Of a stretch of 64,000 nucleotides of DNA, positions 15,641-25,500 are shown piece after piece. Origin of the DNA: Longitalea arenae (GTDB taxonomy: Bacteria; Bacteroidota; Bacteroidia; Chitinophagales; Chitinophagaceae); assembly GCF_016924755.1 (NCBI RefSeq), contig NZ_JAFFJX010000002.1:248001-312000 (forward strand). Direction: 5' to 3'. The translations under genes and the position numbers were made by a program. The notes below the pieces were generated by a model, which did not search any database, was not told where the DNA came from, and was given only the letters and a program-made list of their open reading frames with translations. The stretch's first letter is position 1; every line of letters begins with the position of its first letter.

Positions 15641-17227
15641 ATGAAAACCATTTTCACCCTACTGTTTTCACTTGCAGTTACGTCTACCTTGCAAGCACAG
15701 GTTCCCTCCCTGAACAGTTATCCATCGGCCAGGGCCACCATTTACCTTGACTTCGACGGACAATACGTAACCGGCACCTCCTGGAACTGGAGCGGCCCTA
15801 TTAACGCCCAGCATTCGGGCTTCACTACCGATGGCATGACCGAGATCTTTAACCGGGTTGCCGAAGACTACCGCATTTTTAACGTTAACATTACAACCGA
15901 TTCAACCGTATACGCAGCAGCCCCTTTGAAGCAACGCATGCGGGTGATCATTACCCCTACCCACCAATGGTATGGCAGTGCAGGCGGCGTAGCCCTGGTT
16001 GGCTCTTTTTCCTGGGGCGACAATACACCTTGCTGGGTATTCAGCAGTCTGCTCGGAACAAATCCCAAGTATGTGGCCGAAGCTGCTTCGCATGAAGCCG
16101 GTCATACCCTTGGCCTGCAACACCAGAGTGCTTATACCACCGCCTGTCAGAAAACCGAATACAATCCCGGCACCGGAACTGGTGAAACCAGTTGGGCGCC
16201 TATTATGGGTGTAGGGTATTACAGGAACATTACTACATGGCACTATGGCACCAACGTGTATGGCTGTAATTATTACCAGGACGATATGGCCATCATTTCG
16301 GGCCCGGCCAACAATTTTGGCTACCGCACCGATGATATTGGCAATACGCATATGTCAGCCACTTCTGTTGGATTTACCAACACGGGCTTTACTACTACCG
16401 GCTTAATAAACTCCGGTACCGACAAGGATGTTTTCAAATTTACAATTGCTAATCCAACCTACGTTCACCTGAGTGCAGTGCCGCAGAACGTAGGCTCTAA
16501 TAATTCAGGCGCTAACCTCGACATCAAAGTAAGCCTGTTGAACGATAAAGCAGATACCATTGGCCAGTACAATCCTGCTGCTTTAGTGAATGCCAGCATC
16601 GACAGTAACCTGAACACGGGTACTTATTACCTGGTGGTGGAAGGCACAGCAAATGCACACCTGGTTAAAAACGAAAGCCTGGGGTACTATTCCATCAGCG
16701 CTTCACCTATAGCTATATTACCTATTCACCGGCTGGCATTATCAGGTAAGGCAAATGCAGGAACACATACCCTGAGCTGGTCGTATGAGGCCGATGAAGC
16801 GGTTAAACAGATCGAGATCCAGAACTCAAGAGATGGCGTTCGCTACGAAGCGCTGGCCCAGCTAAGCCCCGGTACCAGGAACTTCTCATGGAAGCCATTA
16901 ACTGACAATGCCCCTTTTTATCGCGTGCGCGTGATCACTGCGGCTGAGGAAAGATCATACTACTCGAACGTAGTTACACTGCGCGACAGAAACGACGATA
17001 AAGCTCTTGCAAGGATCATGAACACCATGGTCACTAATGCGATCGTTGTTAACGCTGACAAAGAAAATAACTACCAGGTACTCGATGGCACCGGCCGCCT
17101 CTTACAACGCGGAAAACTTGTTTCCGGCACAAATAACATTGATATAACAAATGCACAAAAGGGCCTGGTGCTGCTTAAAATACAGGGCGAATCGGAGACT
17201 GCTACCTGGAAATTAATAAAACAATAA
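15641..17227 (+). CDS. Secreted zinc metalloprotease (metzincin type) with T9SS sorting domain
   Basis: A 528-residue exported protein. The signal peptide ends near LQAQ (residue 20). The catalytic domain contains the metzincin zinc signature HEAGHTLGLQH (residues 151-161: His151, His155, His161 as ligands, Glu152 as base) and a likely Met-turn at PIMGVGYY about 30 residues later. A region near 250-350 resembles a pre-peptidase C-terminal beta domain (DKDVFKFTI, GTYYLVVEG). The last 80 residues, with IVVNADKENNYQVLDGTGRL and ending WKLIKQ, look like a type A T9SS C-terminal sorting domain, so the protein is probably secreted or surface-anchored through the type IX system, of which a PorT-like component is encoded at 19346. 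Confidence 0.85.
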   Translation: MKTIFTLLFSLAVTSTLQAQVPSLNSYPSARATIYLDFDGQYVTGTSWNWSGPINAQHSGFTTDGMTEIFNRVAEDYRIFNVNITTDSTVYAAAPLKQRMRVIITPTHQWYGSAGGVALVGSFSWGDNTPCWVFSSLLGTNPKYVAEAASHEAGHTLGLQHQSAYTTACQKTEYNPGTGTGETSWAPIMGVGYYRNITTWHYGTNVYGCNYYQDDMAIISGPANNFGYRTDDIGNTHMSATSVGFTNTGFTTTGLINSGTDKDVFKFTIANPTYVHLSAVPQNVGSNNSGANLDIKVSLLNDKADTIGQYNPAALVNASIDSNLNTGTYYLVVEGTANAHLVKNESLGYYSISASPIAILPIHRLALSGKANAGTHTLSWSYEADEAVKQIEIQNSRDGVRYEALAQLSPGTRNFSWKPLTDNAPFYRVRVITAAEERSYYSNVVTLRDRNDDKALARIMNTMVTNAIVVNADKENNYQVLDGTGRLLQRGKLVSGTNNIDITNAQKGLVLLKIQGESETATWKLIKQ

Positions 17228-17247
17228 TAAGCATCTGATTTGGTAAA

Positions 17248-17282
17248 AAACGGGTTTTTCGGTAAATTCGAAAAACCCGTTT
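17248..17282 (+). terminator. Terminator after the metalloprotease gene
   Basis: AAACGGGTTTTTCG (17248-17261) pairs perfectly with CGAAAAACCCGTTT (17269-17282) around a 7-base loop. It is A/T-flanked on both sides. The next gene starts only four bases later at 17287. Confidence 0.85.
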
Positions 17283-17286
17283 CGCT

Positions 17287-17763
17287 ATGATGTTATGGAG
17301 AAAATTTAATGGCGACCCGATTGACCTGCCAATTATCGATGCCGTTGAGAATGCGATCAAACGAGAAACTGAAAAGGGGTATCACCTGAAAGTTTGTATC
17401 GGTACCGATTCACAGGTAAAGGGTGCAGAAACAGAATTTGCTACGGTGATTGTTTTTCTACGTGAAGGACATGGAGGTTTCATGTTCATACACAATGAAA
17501 AGACCAGGAAACAATACAGCATCAAAGAAAGGATGCTTGTAGAAGTGGCCAAGAGCATCGAGATCGCTTATGATCTTTGTCACCTGTTCACCCTGTACAA
17601 TGTAGACATGGAAGTGCATGCGGACATTAATACCAATCCGCATTTCAAAAGCAACGATGCCTTGAAGGAAGCCATGGGCTACATTCTGGGAATGGGCTTT
17701 GCCTTTAAAGCCAAACCTGAAGCTTTCGCCAGTAGCAGTTGTGCCAATAAAGTAGTTAACTAG
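17287..17763 (+). CDS. YkuK-like ribonuclease H-fold protein (DUF458)
   Basis: A 158-residue protein of the YkuK/DUF458 family, predicted to have an RNase H-like fold. The first strand holds CIGTDSQVKG with the conserved Asp, and VEVHADINTN-like MEVHADINTNPHFKSND supplies further acidic residues. The function is not established. The start at 17287 begins Met-Met and is close behind a terminator hairpin. A terminator follows the stop directly. Confidence 0.85.
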   Translation: MMLWRKFNGDPIDLPIIDAVENAIKRETEKGYHLKVCIGTDSQVKGAETEFATVIVFLREGHGGFMFIHNEKTRKQYSIKERMLVEVAKSIEIAYDLCHLFTLYNVDMEVHADINTNPHFKSNDALKEAMGYILGMGFAFKAKPEAFASSSCANKVVN

Positions 17764-17794
17764 AAACCCTCACGCAGCAAACGGAGGGTTTTTT
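17764..17794 (+). terminator. Terminator after the YkuK gene
   Basis: AAACCCTC (17764-17771) pairs with GAGGGTTT (17784-17791) around 12 bases, and the T run continues to 17794. The stem starts on the base after the stop codon. Confidence 0.85.
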
Positions 17795-17857
17795 AATGTT
17801 CAGTTGTGTACACTTCACAACTCGGGGTCTTGTCGCCTCTATTGTTTGTAACACGTA

Positions 17858-18529
17858 TCACATGTCGCTTTCGCTTCCTGCATTAGCCGCCTCAATATTA
17901 CAGGCATCAATAAATTGCAGTAATTTTTCCCTTCCCATTTTCTTCTCGGCACTGGTCACAAAATGTTGTGGTAAGAACTGCCAGGTCTTACGCATGGCGT
18001 CAAGGAATGACTTTACATTCTTACTCACTTCTTTTTGCGTTTCTTTATCGGCTTTAGTAAATACCAGGGTAAACGGCACCTGCCATTCGCCTAACTGGTT
18101 TATAAAATCAAGATCGAGCTTTTGCGGGCTGTGCCGGCTGTCGATCAGCACAAACACGTTGATCAGGTTTTCGCGGTTACGGAGATAGTTCTCGATCATT
18201 TTCTCCCATTGTTTACGCTGCGTTTGCGAAACTTTGGCAAAGCCATAACCCGGCAGGTCAACCAGGTACCAGGCAGTAGTTTCCGCGCGCCTCGCTGCAG
18301 CGGGAGCATTTGGCCCGGAAATGCTTTTTATATCGAAATGGTTGATCAATTGCGTTTTGCCGGGCGATGCAGATGTTTTGGCCAGTTTGTGGTTATCACA
18401 GATCATATTGATCAATGAGGATTTGCCCACGTTACTGCGGCCAATAAAAGCATATTCGGGCCGGTCGGCCTTGGGACATTTGGTATAATCAGGGCTGCTG
18501 ATGAGATAGGTGGCTGACTGAATGATCAT
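17858..18529 (-). CDS. engB: Ribosome biogenesis GTPase YihA/YsxC/EngB
   Basis: A 223-residue TRAFAC-class GTPase that assists assembly of the large ribosomal subunit. The P-loop GRSNVGKSS is at residues 30-38, DLPGYGFAKV (about 91-100) is the G3 region and TKAD the G4 base-recognition motif. The length matches the family. The ATG at 18529 (MIIQSATY) is chosen; an in-frame upstream extension runs through a word-repeat tract and the start of ubiE and is not credible. It is divergent from ubiE across 100 bases. Confidence 0.94.
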   Translation of the reverse strand: MIIQSATYLISSPDYTKCPKADRPEYAFIGRSNVGKSSLINMICDNHKLAKTSASPGKTQLINHFDIKSISGPNAPAAARRAETTAWYLVDLPGYGFAKVSQTQRKQWEKMIENYLRNRENLINVFVLIDSRHSPQKLDLDFINQLGEWQVPFTLVFTKADKETQKEVSKNVKSFLDAMRKTWQFLPQHFVTSAEKKMGREKLLQFIDACNIEAANAGSESDM

Positions 18530-18544
18530 GCTGCAAGATAGAAC

Positions 18545-18605
18545 TAGTTTATGGTTTGAAGTTTGCGGTTTCTGGTTCTTCACCCCTAAACGATAAACCA
18601 CAAGC
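18545..18605. repeat. Short-word tract between engB and ubiE
   Basis: Words GTTTATGGTTTGAAGTTTGCGGTTT recur in imperfect form (GGTTTGAAG, GTTTGCGG, GTTTCTGG), on the reverse strand reading AAACCGCAAACTTCAAACC. It matches the style of the other word tracts in this window. Confidence 0.45.
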
Positions 18606-18615
18606 AATAAACTAT

Positions 18616-18623
18616 TAACTTTG
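18616..18623 (+). promoter_or_regulatory. -7 promoter element of ubiE
   Basis: TAACTTTG matches TAnnTTTG exactly and lies only six bases before the ATG at 18630, so the transcript would have a leader of a few bases or none. No -33 box is visible at normal spacing. Confidence 0.55.
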
Positions 18624-18629
18624 CCGCCC

Positions 18630-19379
18630 ATGTCGAAATATTCACACGATAATATAGTGCCGTTCAACGAGTCGAAGCAGACCAAAAAAGAGCAGGTAGC
18701 GGCCATGTTCGATCAGATCGCCTTCCGGTACGATTTTCTGAACCGCTTTTTATCGGGCGGTATCGATGTCTCCTGGCGTAAGCGTGCCATTAAGGAGCTC
18801 AAAGAGCTAAATCCCCGCATGGTGCTGGATGTGGCTACCGGTACTGCGGATGTAGCCATAATGACATGGAAGTACCTGCGGCCAGAAAAAATTGTTGGCA
18901 TAGATATTTCGGAGGGAATGCTTGGATTAGGCCGGCAGAAGATTGATAAATTATTGCTTAATAAGCAAATAGAATTGTTAAAGGGCGATAGTGAGGCAAT
19001 AAATTTTCCCGACCAGACGTTTGATGCCATTACAGTGGCCTTTGGTGTACGGAACTTCGAAAACCTCGAAAAAGGACTCTCGGAAATGTTCCGTGTATTA
19101 AAGCCTGGTGGTAAAGTAGTTATACTTGAATTCTCGAAACCCCGTAAAACGGGCTTCAAAAGTTTATATAACCTTTACATGAACATCGTTGCGCCGCGTG
19201 CGGGGCAATGGCTGTCGAAAAACAAAGACGCGTATCAATATTTGAATCAATCAGTAAAAGCATTTCCCGAAGGCGAAACATTTCTACATATTTTACAACA
19301 AGTTGGGTTTACGAATACTACACTAAAACGGCTGAGTTTAGGAATATGTACAATTTATTGCGGCGTAAAAGCCAGTTAA
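18630..19379 (+). CDS. ubiE: Demethylmenaquinone methyltransferase (UbiE/MenG)
   Basis: A 249-residue SAM methyltransferase that completes menaquinone by methylating demethylmenaquinone at the membrane. The family signature AAMFDQIAFRYDFLNRFLSGG, split here as FDQIAFRYDFLNRFLSGG near residues 29-46, is followed by motif I VLDVATGTADVA, and the second signature FGVRNFENLEKGLSEMFRVL lies in the middle. The ATG at 18630 is chosen over a TTG three codons earlier. It overlaps the PorT-like gene by 34 bases; I recall ubiE-porT adjacency as common in Bacteroidota. Confidence 0.94.
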   Translation: MSKYSHDNIVPFNESKQTKKEQVAAMFDQIAFRYDFLNRFLSGGIDVSWRKRAIKELKELNPRMVLDVATGTADVAIMTWKYLRPEKIVGIDISEGMLGLGRQKIDKLLLNKQIELLKGDSEAINFPDQTFDAITVAFGVRNFENLEKGLSEMFRVLKPGGKVVILEFSKPRKTGFKSLYNLYMNIVAPRAGQWLSKNKDAYQYLNQSVKAFPEGETFLHILQQVGFTNTTLKRLSLGICTIYCGVKAS

Positions 19380-20092
19380 AAGGATGGGCAGCAGGGCTAA
19401 TGCTTTTGGTTACCTCTCAACAGGTAAACGCTCAATTAAGGGATGCATTGAATCTTCCCGATCATGATAGTAAAAAATATTATCTGGGTATTGGGCTTAT
19501 TTACAACAACTCCCGCTTCCAGGTAAGCCAGCACCCCTCATTTCTCAATGAAGACAGCGTAATGGTGTCGGAGCCGGAAAATGTAGGCGGGTTCGGACTG
19601 GCGGGTATGCATACCCTGCGTTTGTCGAACCGCTTTGAACTGCGGGCGATTTTTCCCCAATTATTATTCGCTTATAAGAATCTCACCTATCATATAAAGC
19701 ACCCCGATGTAAGTAAAAATGAACAACCTATCATGACAAAAAGGGTTGAAAGCATCTTACTCGGTTTGCCCATACACCTCAAATTCAGGAGCGACCGCAT
19801 CAATAATTTCAGGGTATACATGTTCGGGGGCGCCAAATTCGAGTATGACCTGGCCTCCAATTCTACCGCCCGCAAAGCAGAGGACCTGGTAAAACTGAAA
19901 AAATACGATTTTGGGGTAGAAGCCGGCATTGGCTTCAACTTTTACTTCCCGGTATTTATTCTTTCGCCAGAGATCAAGGTGAGTAACGGTCTGTCGAATA
20001 TTCACTCCCGCGATGTGAACCTTAAATATTCCCGCGCCATCGATCAGCTGAACTCCCGCATGATCGTATTTTCGCTTATATTCGAAGGTTAA
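19346..20092 (+). CDS. porT: PorT-like outer-membrane protein of the type IX secretion system
   Basis: A 248-residue outer-membrane barrel protein. Signal peptide from MYNLLRRKSQLKGWAAG, ending near QVNAQ; mature part rich in alternating strands (YYLGIGLIYNNSRFQV, RVYMFGGAKFEYDLA, GVEAGIGFNFYFPVF). The gene overlaps ubiE by 34 bases, and PorT/SprT genes commonly follow ubiE in this phylum, so I call it as the T9SS component. The frame stays open well inside ubiE, but the ATG at 19346 gives the signal peptide. The two T9SS-sorting-domain proteins in this window would be clients of the system. Confidence 0.82.
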   Translation: MYNLLRRKSQLKGWAAGLMLLVTSQQVNAQLRDALNLPDHDSKKYYLGIGLIYNNSRFQVSQHPSFLNEDSVMVSEPENVGGFGLAGMHTLRLSNRFELRAIFPQLLFAYKNLTYHIKHPDVSKNEQPIMTKRVESILLGLPIHLKFRSDRINNFRVYMFGGAKFEYDLASNSTARKAEDLVKLKKYDFGVEAGIGFNFYFPVFILSPEIKVSNGLSNIHSRDVNLKYSRAIDQLNSRMIVFSLIFEG

Positions 20093-20184
20093 TAGTAAGG
20101 GTTCGGAAAAAATGATCACACAGGTAAGTAAGGCATACTGATGCCATTGCTCCTGTTTTTTATTTTTTAAACCCCTTACACACA

Positions 20185-20802
20185 ATGAAGTTTTATCCTT
20201 ACCTGATTGTAGCAAGCCTGTTCATTTGTAAGATCAGCACCGCCCAAAACCACATTCATTTTGGCATAAAAGGAGGCTGCGGGCTTTCGACTTTTGAATA
20301 CAAAAAAAGGGATCGGGGCTATTATAACCTGGAGCTTACCTGGACACCCAGCTTTTACGGCGGGTTTATGGCAAATGCCCCCTTCGGAAAATTTTTCTTT
20401 CAACCCGAAGTACTTTATTCACTTCGCGGATTTCGCTATCCGAATCATACCCGGGGCACCCGGTATCATTACCTGTCTATGCCATTGCTGCTTGGATTTA
20501 AACCTTTGAAAAACCTGAGCATCCTGGCAGGCCCCGAGTTTGGGTATGTGCTTTCATCGCGGTCGCATTTTACTATGAACGGACCAGCCAATACTACCAA
20601 ATACATTACATACAGGAATACGATTGATATCGATGCCGGTTTAGCCTGGGCCATCACCCCCAAACTACAGGCTGAAGCCCGTTATGTATGTGGCATTAAA
20701 CCTTTATACAGGGAAGCAACTACATCAGGGACCAATCCGGAATTTAAAAAGGACGGTTATGGTTATGTTTTTCAAATCGGAGCCAGTTACCGGTTAAGAT
20801 AA
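20185..20802 (+). CDS. Outer-membrane beta-barrel protein (PorT-family-like)
   Basis: A 205-residue exported small barrel: signal peptide to about residue 20 (FICKISTAQ), then strands such as HIHFGIKGGCGLSTFEY, FFQPEVLYSLRGF, YHYLSMPLLLGFKP, LSILAGPEFGYVLS and the terminal FQIGASYRLR, typical of eight-stranded outer-membrane barrels annotated as PorT-family or outer membrane beta-barrel in Bacteroidota. It follows the PorT-like gene by 92 bases. Its function is unknown; it is not close enough in visible sequence to be called a duplicate of its neighbour. Confidence 0.8.
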   Translation: MKFYPYLIVASLFICKISTAQNHIHFGIKGGCGLSTFEYKKRDRGYYNLELTWTPSFYGGFMANAPFGKFFFQPEVLYSLRGFRYPNHTRGTRYHYLSMPLLLGFKPLKNLSILAGPEFGYVLSSRSHFTMNGPANTTKYITYRNTIDIDAGLAWAITPKLQAEARYVCGIKPLYREATTSGTNPEFKKDGYGYVFQIGASYRLR

Positions 20803-20872
20803 TACCACAAGCAGCTTTTAATGTATGGAATATACATCCCCTGACATCTTACTGTAACTATACACCCAGCGT

Positions 20873-22450
20873 ATGAAAACATCCCTCGTTATTATAGGTC
20901 TGCTGGTAACCGCTCTGTACGGCTGCAACCAGCGTGACAAAACAACTAACCGCTTACTTGGTCCCGGCAGACTGGCCTCCCAGGTCTTCCAGATAGACAA
21001 TAGCAAAGACACTATCCTGCACACAAAAAAAGGAGCGATCATCCGTATTCCGCGGGGCGTATTGTCTTCGGTTAATAAAACAGTGCAGCTGGAGGTGAAA
21101 GAAGCTTACAGTATGCAGGATATTTTAAGAGCGGGATTAACCACCCAAAGTAACGGCCGGCCATTAAGCAGCGGCGGAATGATCTATATAAATGCAGTGG
21201 GCGAAAACACCGTAAAGATCACTCAGAAAATATCGATTGCGATACCTGCCCCTTTCCTCGAGAAGAACATGCAATTGTTCAAAGGCGAAATGCAGAGCGA
21301 TAGTACTATTAACTGGACGGATCCCAGGCCGCTGGCCGAAAATCCACAACTTACTGCCCTCGAGGCGGGTAAGTCTTTATTCGATGTCAATTGTGCTTCC
21401 TGCCATAGTCTTGCCAAAGACCTTACCGGTCCTGCCCTGGCGCATATAATGAAAAGATCATTTCCTGCACTGTATGATACCACGCAATATGGCCTTGATC
21501 ATTTTTATGAATTCACCCGCAACCCGGCAAATGTGATGGCGCGTGAAGGCTATTATCGTTGTTTAAAGGAAAAATTTGGGGGCGCCGTCATGACACCATT
21601 CGATTTGACAGATACCGAATTGGATCAGCTCTATGCCTGGGTTGAGAACGAATCGGAGCGCAGGGCTTTACCTGTACCTGACAACGGCATTTTGAAGTGC
21701 CGGGATAGTTGCCAGCGCTACCTGGAAACAAGCGCCCGATGGAATAAAATAAAGGCCGGATTGGAGAACGACACCGTTGAGATGGTGCAGGAACATAGAA
21801 CATTTGCCGCCGGACAGCCGCCATTGCCCGATACTGCAGGCCCGCCTACTAAAGTATCACCGCTTAGTAACAGCGCTTTGTATTATCAATTTACGGTGGA
21901 AGCATTCGGCTGGTACAATATAGATATGCTGCTCAGAAGCAATGCCGACCTCAAACTAAGCGAGCTCAGGGTACGCATCCAGGGAGCCTATAAAGAACGA
22001 TTTCATCTTTACCTGCTGATCCCTGCTGTTAAAACGATGGAAGCCGGTGGCCCGCTGCCCGATGAAGCGGATACCTATGGTTTCTTTGAAGCCGACGGCA
22101 CCATTCCCCTGCCCCAGAACACAAAGGCTTTTGTTATTGCCATGGGTGAACACGAAGACCAGGTCATCTTTGCCTCAAAGGAATTTATAACCCGCGAAAA
22201 ACAAGTCATTGATCTGTCACTGACGGCGACCACGAAAGAAGCGTTTCAGCAACAGCTCGCAGCACTGTCATTAAATGACATTGCTATAAAGGTAAATGAT
22301 ACAAAGAATGCAGCAGCACTAAGACAAGCCATTAGAGAACTGAAGAACGCCGAACAGTTGAAACCCAAACAATGCGATTGTGACTGTTTCGTGATCACAC
22401 CCATACCAACGAGAACAGCTGCTGAAACGGAATACCTGCGGGACTATTAA
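20873..22450 (+). CDS. Cytochrome c-domain lipoprotein
   Basis: A 525-residue lipoprotein: the signal MKTSLVIIGLLVTALYGC ends in a lipobox with Cys18. Residues 25-155 form a beta-rich region (IIRIPRGVLSSVNKTVQLEV). A single c-type heme site CASCH lies at residues 174-178, followed by LTGPAL and, later, AVMTPFDLTDTELDQLYAWV, where Met can serve as sixth ligand. The remaining 250 residues contain more beta-like sequence and a CDCDC-type cysteine cluster near the end (KQCDCDCF). It probably works as an envelope electron carrier or a fused sensor; the flanking domains are not recognised. Confidence 0.8.
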   Translation: MKTSLVIIGLLVTALYGCNQRDKTTNRLLGPGRLASQVFQIDNSKDTILHTKKGAIIRIPRGVLSSVNKTVQLEVKEAYSMQDILRAGLTTQSNGRPLSSGGMIYINAVGENTVKITQKISIAIPAPFLEKNMQLFKGEMQSDSTINWTDPRPLAENPQLTALEAGKSLFDVNCASCHSLAKDLTGPALAHIMKRSFPALYDTTQYGLDHFYEFTRNPANVMAREGYYRCLKEKFGGAVMTPFDLTDTELDQLYAWVENESERRALPVPDNGILKCRDSCQRYLETSARWNKIKAGLENDTVEMVQEHRTFAAGQPPLPDTAGPPTKVSPLSNSALYYQFTVEAFGWYNIDMLLRSNADLKLSELRVRIQGAYKERFHLYLLIPAVKTMEAGGPLPDEADTYGFFEADGTIPLPQNTKAFVIAMGEHEDQVIFASKEFITREKQVIDLSLTATTKEAFQQQLAALSLNDIAIKVNDTKNAAALRQAIRELKNAEQLKPKQCDCDCFVITPIPTRTAAETEYLRDY

Positions 22451-22470
22451 TAAAGCTGGCGGCCTTATAG

Positions 22471-22503
22471 AAACAACCCGGTCATGAGATGACCCGGTTG
22501 TTT
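22471..22503. terminator. Bidirectional terminator
   Basis: AAACAACCCGGTCAT (22471-22485) pairs perfectly with ATGACCCGGTTGTTT (22489-22503) around GAG. It lies between the converging cytochrome and T9SS-protein genes. Confidence 0.85.
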
Positions 22504-22515
22504 ATTCAGCATGCT

Positions 22516-25500
22516 TTATTTTACTTTCTGCAGCATTTGATGCCAGATCACTTCATTACCAGTTACCAGCTGCAACACATAGATCCCATTTGCCAACGCA
22601 GCAGGGTGCAACAAAATGGTATTGTTGCCTGAAGAAAGAAGCTGGTTCAGCCTATACAATTCGCGGCCGGTCAAATCAATGATCCGGATCGCAGCTGGCG
22701 CCACCTGACCGGCATACAACTGTACGCGTAGCGTAGTTTCAAAGGGATTGGGCGTTACCGACAATACAGTCGTGTTCCAGGTTTCATTGGCAATGCGAAT
22801 GATATTGCTGTAACGCGCTATACCATCCGTATCTACCATACGTAAGCGATACCAGGCATTGTTTATCACCGGTTTGTGATCGGCATAGGTGTATTTAACA
22901 CGGTTAATGCTGTTGCCGGTTGCTTTCACCTTTCCAATCTCAGCATATGCACGGCCATCGTCGCTGCGTTCAATGGCAAAATGATCCACCTGCTCTTCGA
23001 TGACCGTTTCCCAGCTGAGCTTCGATCGCCCTTCAATATAGCGGCCGGTGAAGTAAGCCAGGGTAAGCGGCAGTGCCGAACTTACAGTAATGGTAGCCGC
23101 TGCGCTTGACACACATCCTGCCCCGGATAAAGAAACCGCTTTTACCAGCACATTAAAGGTTCCAACCGAATTAAATGTATTGGTAGGAACTGATAAACCG
23201 CTACCCGTTCCCCACTTAGAGACCGCATAATTGGTAGTGGCTGCACTGGCATCTGTTACCGAATAAATAATACCCGGTTGGGTGGTGGTTATGTTATAAG
23301 TAACGGTTTGTCCCGTTTGAATAGAAGAAGATGTGGGCGAAATAACAGGCGTTGTTGGCAAGGCACATCCCAGGGTAACGCTGCCACTGCAATTGGTTCT
23401 TTCAGCCGCGCCGGTGGCTTGTGTAGTGGCTGTTAATACGCCGCCCGCATATAAAGAATTGCTGTACGTTGAATTTAAACCAGTGATGGTCCATGAGGTG
23501 GCGCTGCTGACACTTACAGTTCCAATGCTGATACCATCGAGGTATAAGCGGATGGTTCCGGTAAATGCACTGGGCAATGTCCCCGATACGGAGGTGGTAC
23601 TGGCGGTGTAGGATCCTGTAATGGTTGGGCAAACAGTAGTTGCAGCCAAAGCGGTAGCGGCAGTAGAAGCAACGCTGGCGGCACAGCTTCCATTCTGTTG
23701 GGTAGCTGTATAACTCCTGGTAGCTACCGGTGTATAGGTAAGGATCCATGTTCCGTCAGCCTGCACACTCGCTGTACCTATACTCACCCCATTCTCCAGA
23801 ATGGTGACGATAGCACCAGCAGGCTCGCCCGACCTGCCGGTGATGCTTGTTGAACCTGCCGACAGGTTGCCATTGTTGTCCGTTATAATCACAGGAGGCG
23901 TGGTAAAACATGAAACCGTACGGGCTGCCACGGCGCTTACACAGCCCCCACTTACCTGGGCCACTACATTTACAACGTCGCCCTGTGTCAATACCAGGTT
24001 GCTGAAACTATAGTTACCTCCTGTGGCGGTAGCAGTAGTTTGTAATTTACCATTCACATACAGCCGCACGGTGGCGCCACTGGTGGCCGTACCAGAAACC
24101 ATCGTTGAGCTGCTGTATAAATTGGTTTGTGTAATAACAGGTGTACTAGCTGGTGTCAATGTAAGGCAACCAAATACCGGTCCCGATTCACATTTACCGG
24201 CCTCCTGTGCAGTTAATGCATAACTGCCGTCAGGCACGTCATTGGTGGCACTTGTACAGGGATCAGTGCCGCCGCCACTGGGACCATCGTACCACCAGGT
24301 GGTAGCTGTGGGATAGGTTATTCTAGAAACAGTGGAATTATCATCAGCAAATAGGGTAAGACCTGTTGTGGTGACCGTATATAATCTTACGGCTGCATTG
24401 GCAGGCCGGTTACCCTTCATTCCTTTACGTTCAATACAGGTAAAGTCCAATCCCGTAGTAGTAGATGTGTTAGCAGGAGAACAGCTTACCACCTGCACAC
24501 TGTTGGATTGCAAACACATGGATTCGCCGGCGGCCTGGGCTCTTGCATATAATATGTCGCCACTGGCCACCGTAATACCAGTTATGCTCCAGGTATTGCC
24601 AGAGCTTACGGAAGTAGTGCCGGCAGAAATCCCATTTTTATACAGGGTGATGGTAGCCGTTAAAGGTTTTGTAACATCAAGGGCTGTCCAGCTGCCGCTG
24701 ACGGTAATGCCACTGCCTGCCTGTACGGGGCTGGTAATGGTCGGCGATGCTGTACAAACTGTACCTGCGCCACTACCAGCGTTCGTTAAATTGGTCAATG
24801 TAACCGGCGGCGTATTATTGATCGCTGCTTCCCAGCTTTTCATAGGGTCTTTCAGAGAACCGTCATTTACGCCAAAAATATCAGATTTCGGTCCGCCAAT
24901 GGCGGCTGCAGGCGCCATTACCGTAGTGGCGGCCATCCGTAAAGGGGTGCTTGCTGTAATGCCCAGCACGCTGATGGGTACATAAAAATCATAAAAATAA
25001 TCGGGGGTAGAAGACACCGTTGACAATGCTACCGAAACCTGGGAATGGGTATTGATGCCATAGCTGTTGATCAAAGTAGGAGAACTTGTACCATCTACAT
25101 TGTAAACAGCGACCCTGAAATTGGTTTCCAACACTACTTCCAGTTCAAAACCCGGGTTGCCATTTACTCCTGTTGTTGCCGCCTGATAATTGGGATCGGC
25201 AGCAGCACCGGTATTGCCCATTTTCGCATCTGTATCTATTAATACGCTATACCCTTTGGAGCCACTAACAATGCTGCCGAGCCGCAGGCGGAACAGCAGG
25301 TTGGTACCATCGTTGTATACATAAAAGCCGCTGCCATCAACCTGGCGAACCAGGTCGCTGTACAGGTCAGCAGGCCCTCTTAGCAGATCGGCCGTAGGTT
25401 CCAGAAAGACCGGGGGAATCGTTTTGTATGGTATTTCACTTTCCGTGATATCGCTACTTATAAAACCACTGGTACCGGTGGAAGAAAACTCATCACCGTT

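Noticed and set aside
17287-17290. Terminator hairpin at 17248-17282 as a sign that the YkuK start is wrong
   Set aside because: The hairpin ends four bases before the ATG, but the conserved first strand of the YkuK fold needs this start.
18530-18706. N-terminal extension of EngB by 59 residues
   Set aside because: It overlaps ubiE and the word tract, and EngB proteins of normal length start at the chosen ATG.
24332-24985. Plus-strand open frame of 217 codons inside the T9SS cargo gene
   Set aside because: It is a shadow of the serine/threonine-rich minus-strand gene, with valine- and proline-rich composition and no recognisable feature.
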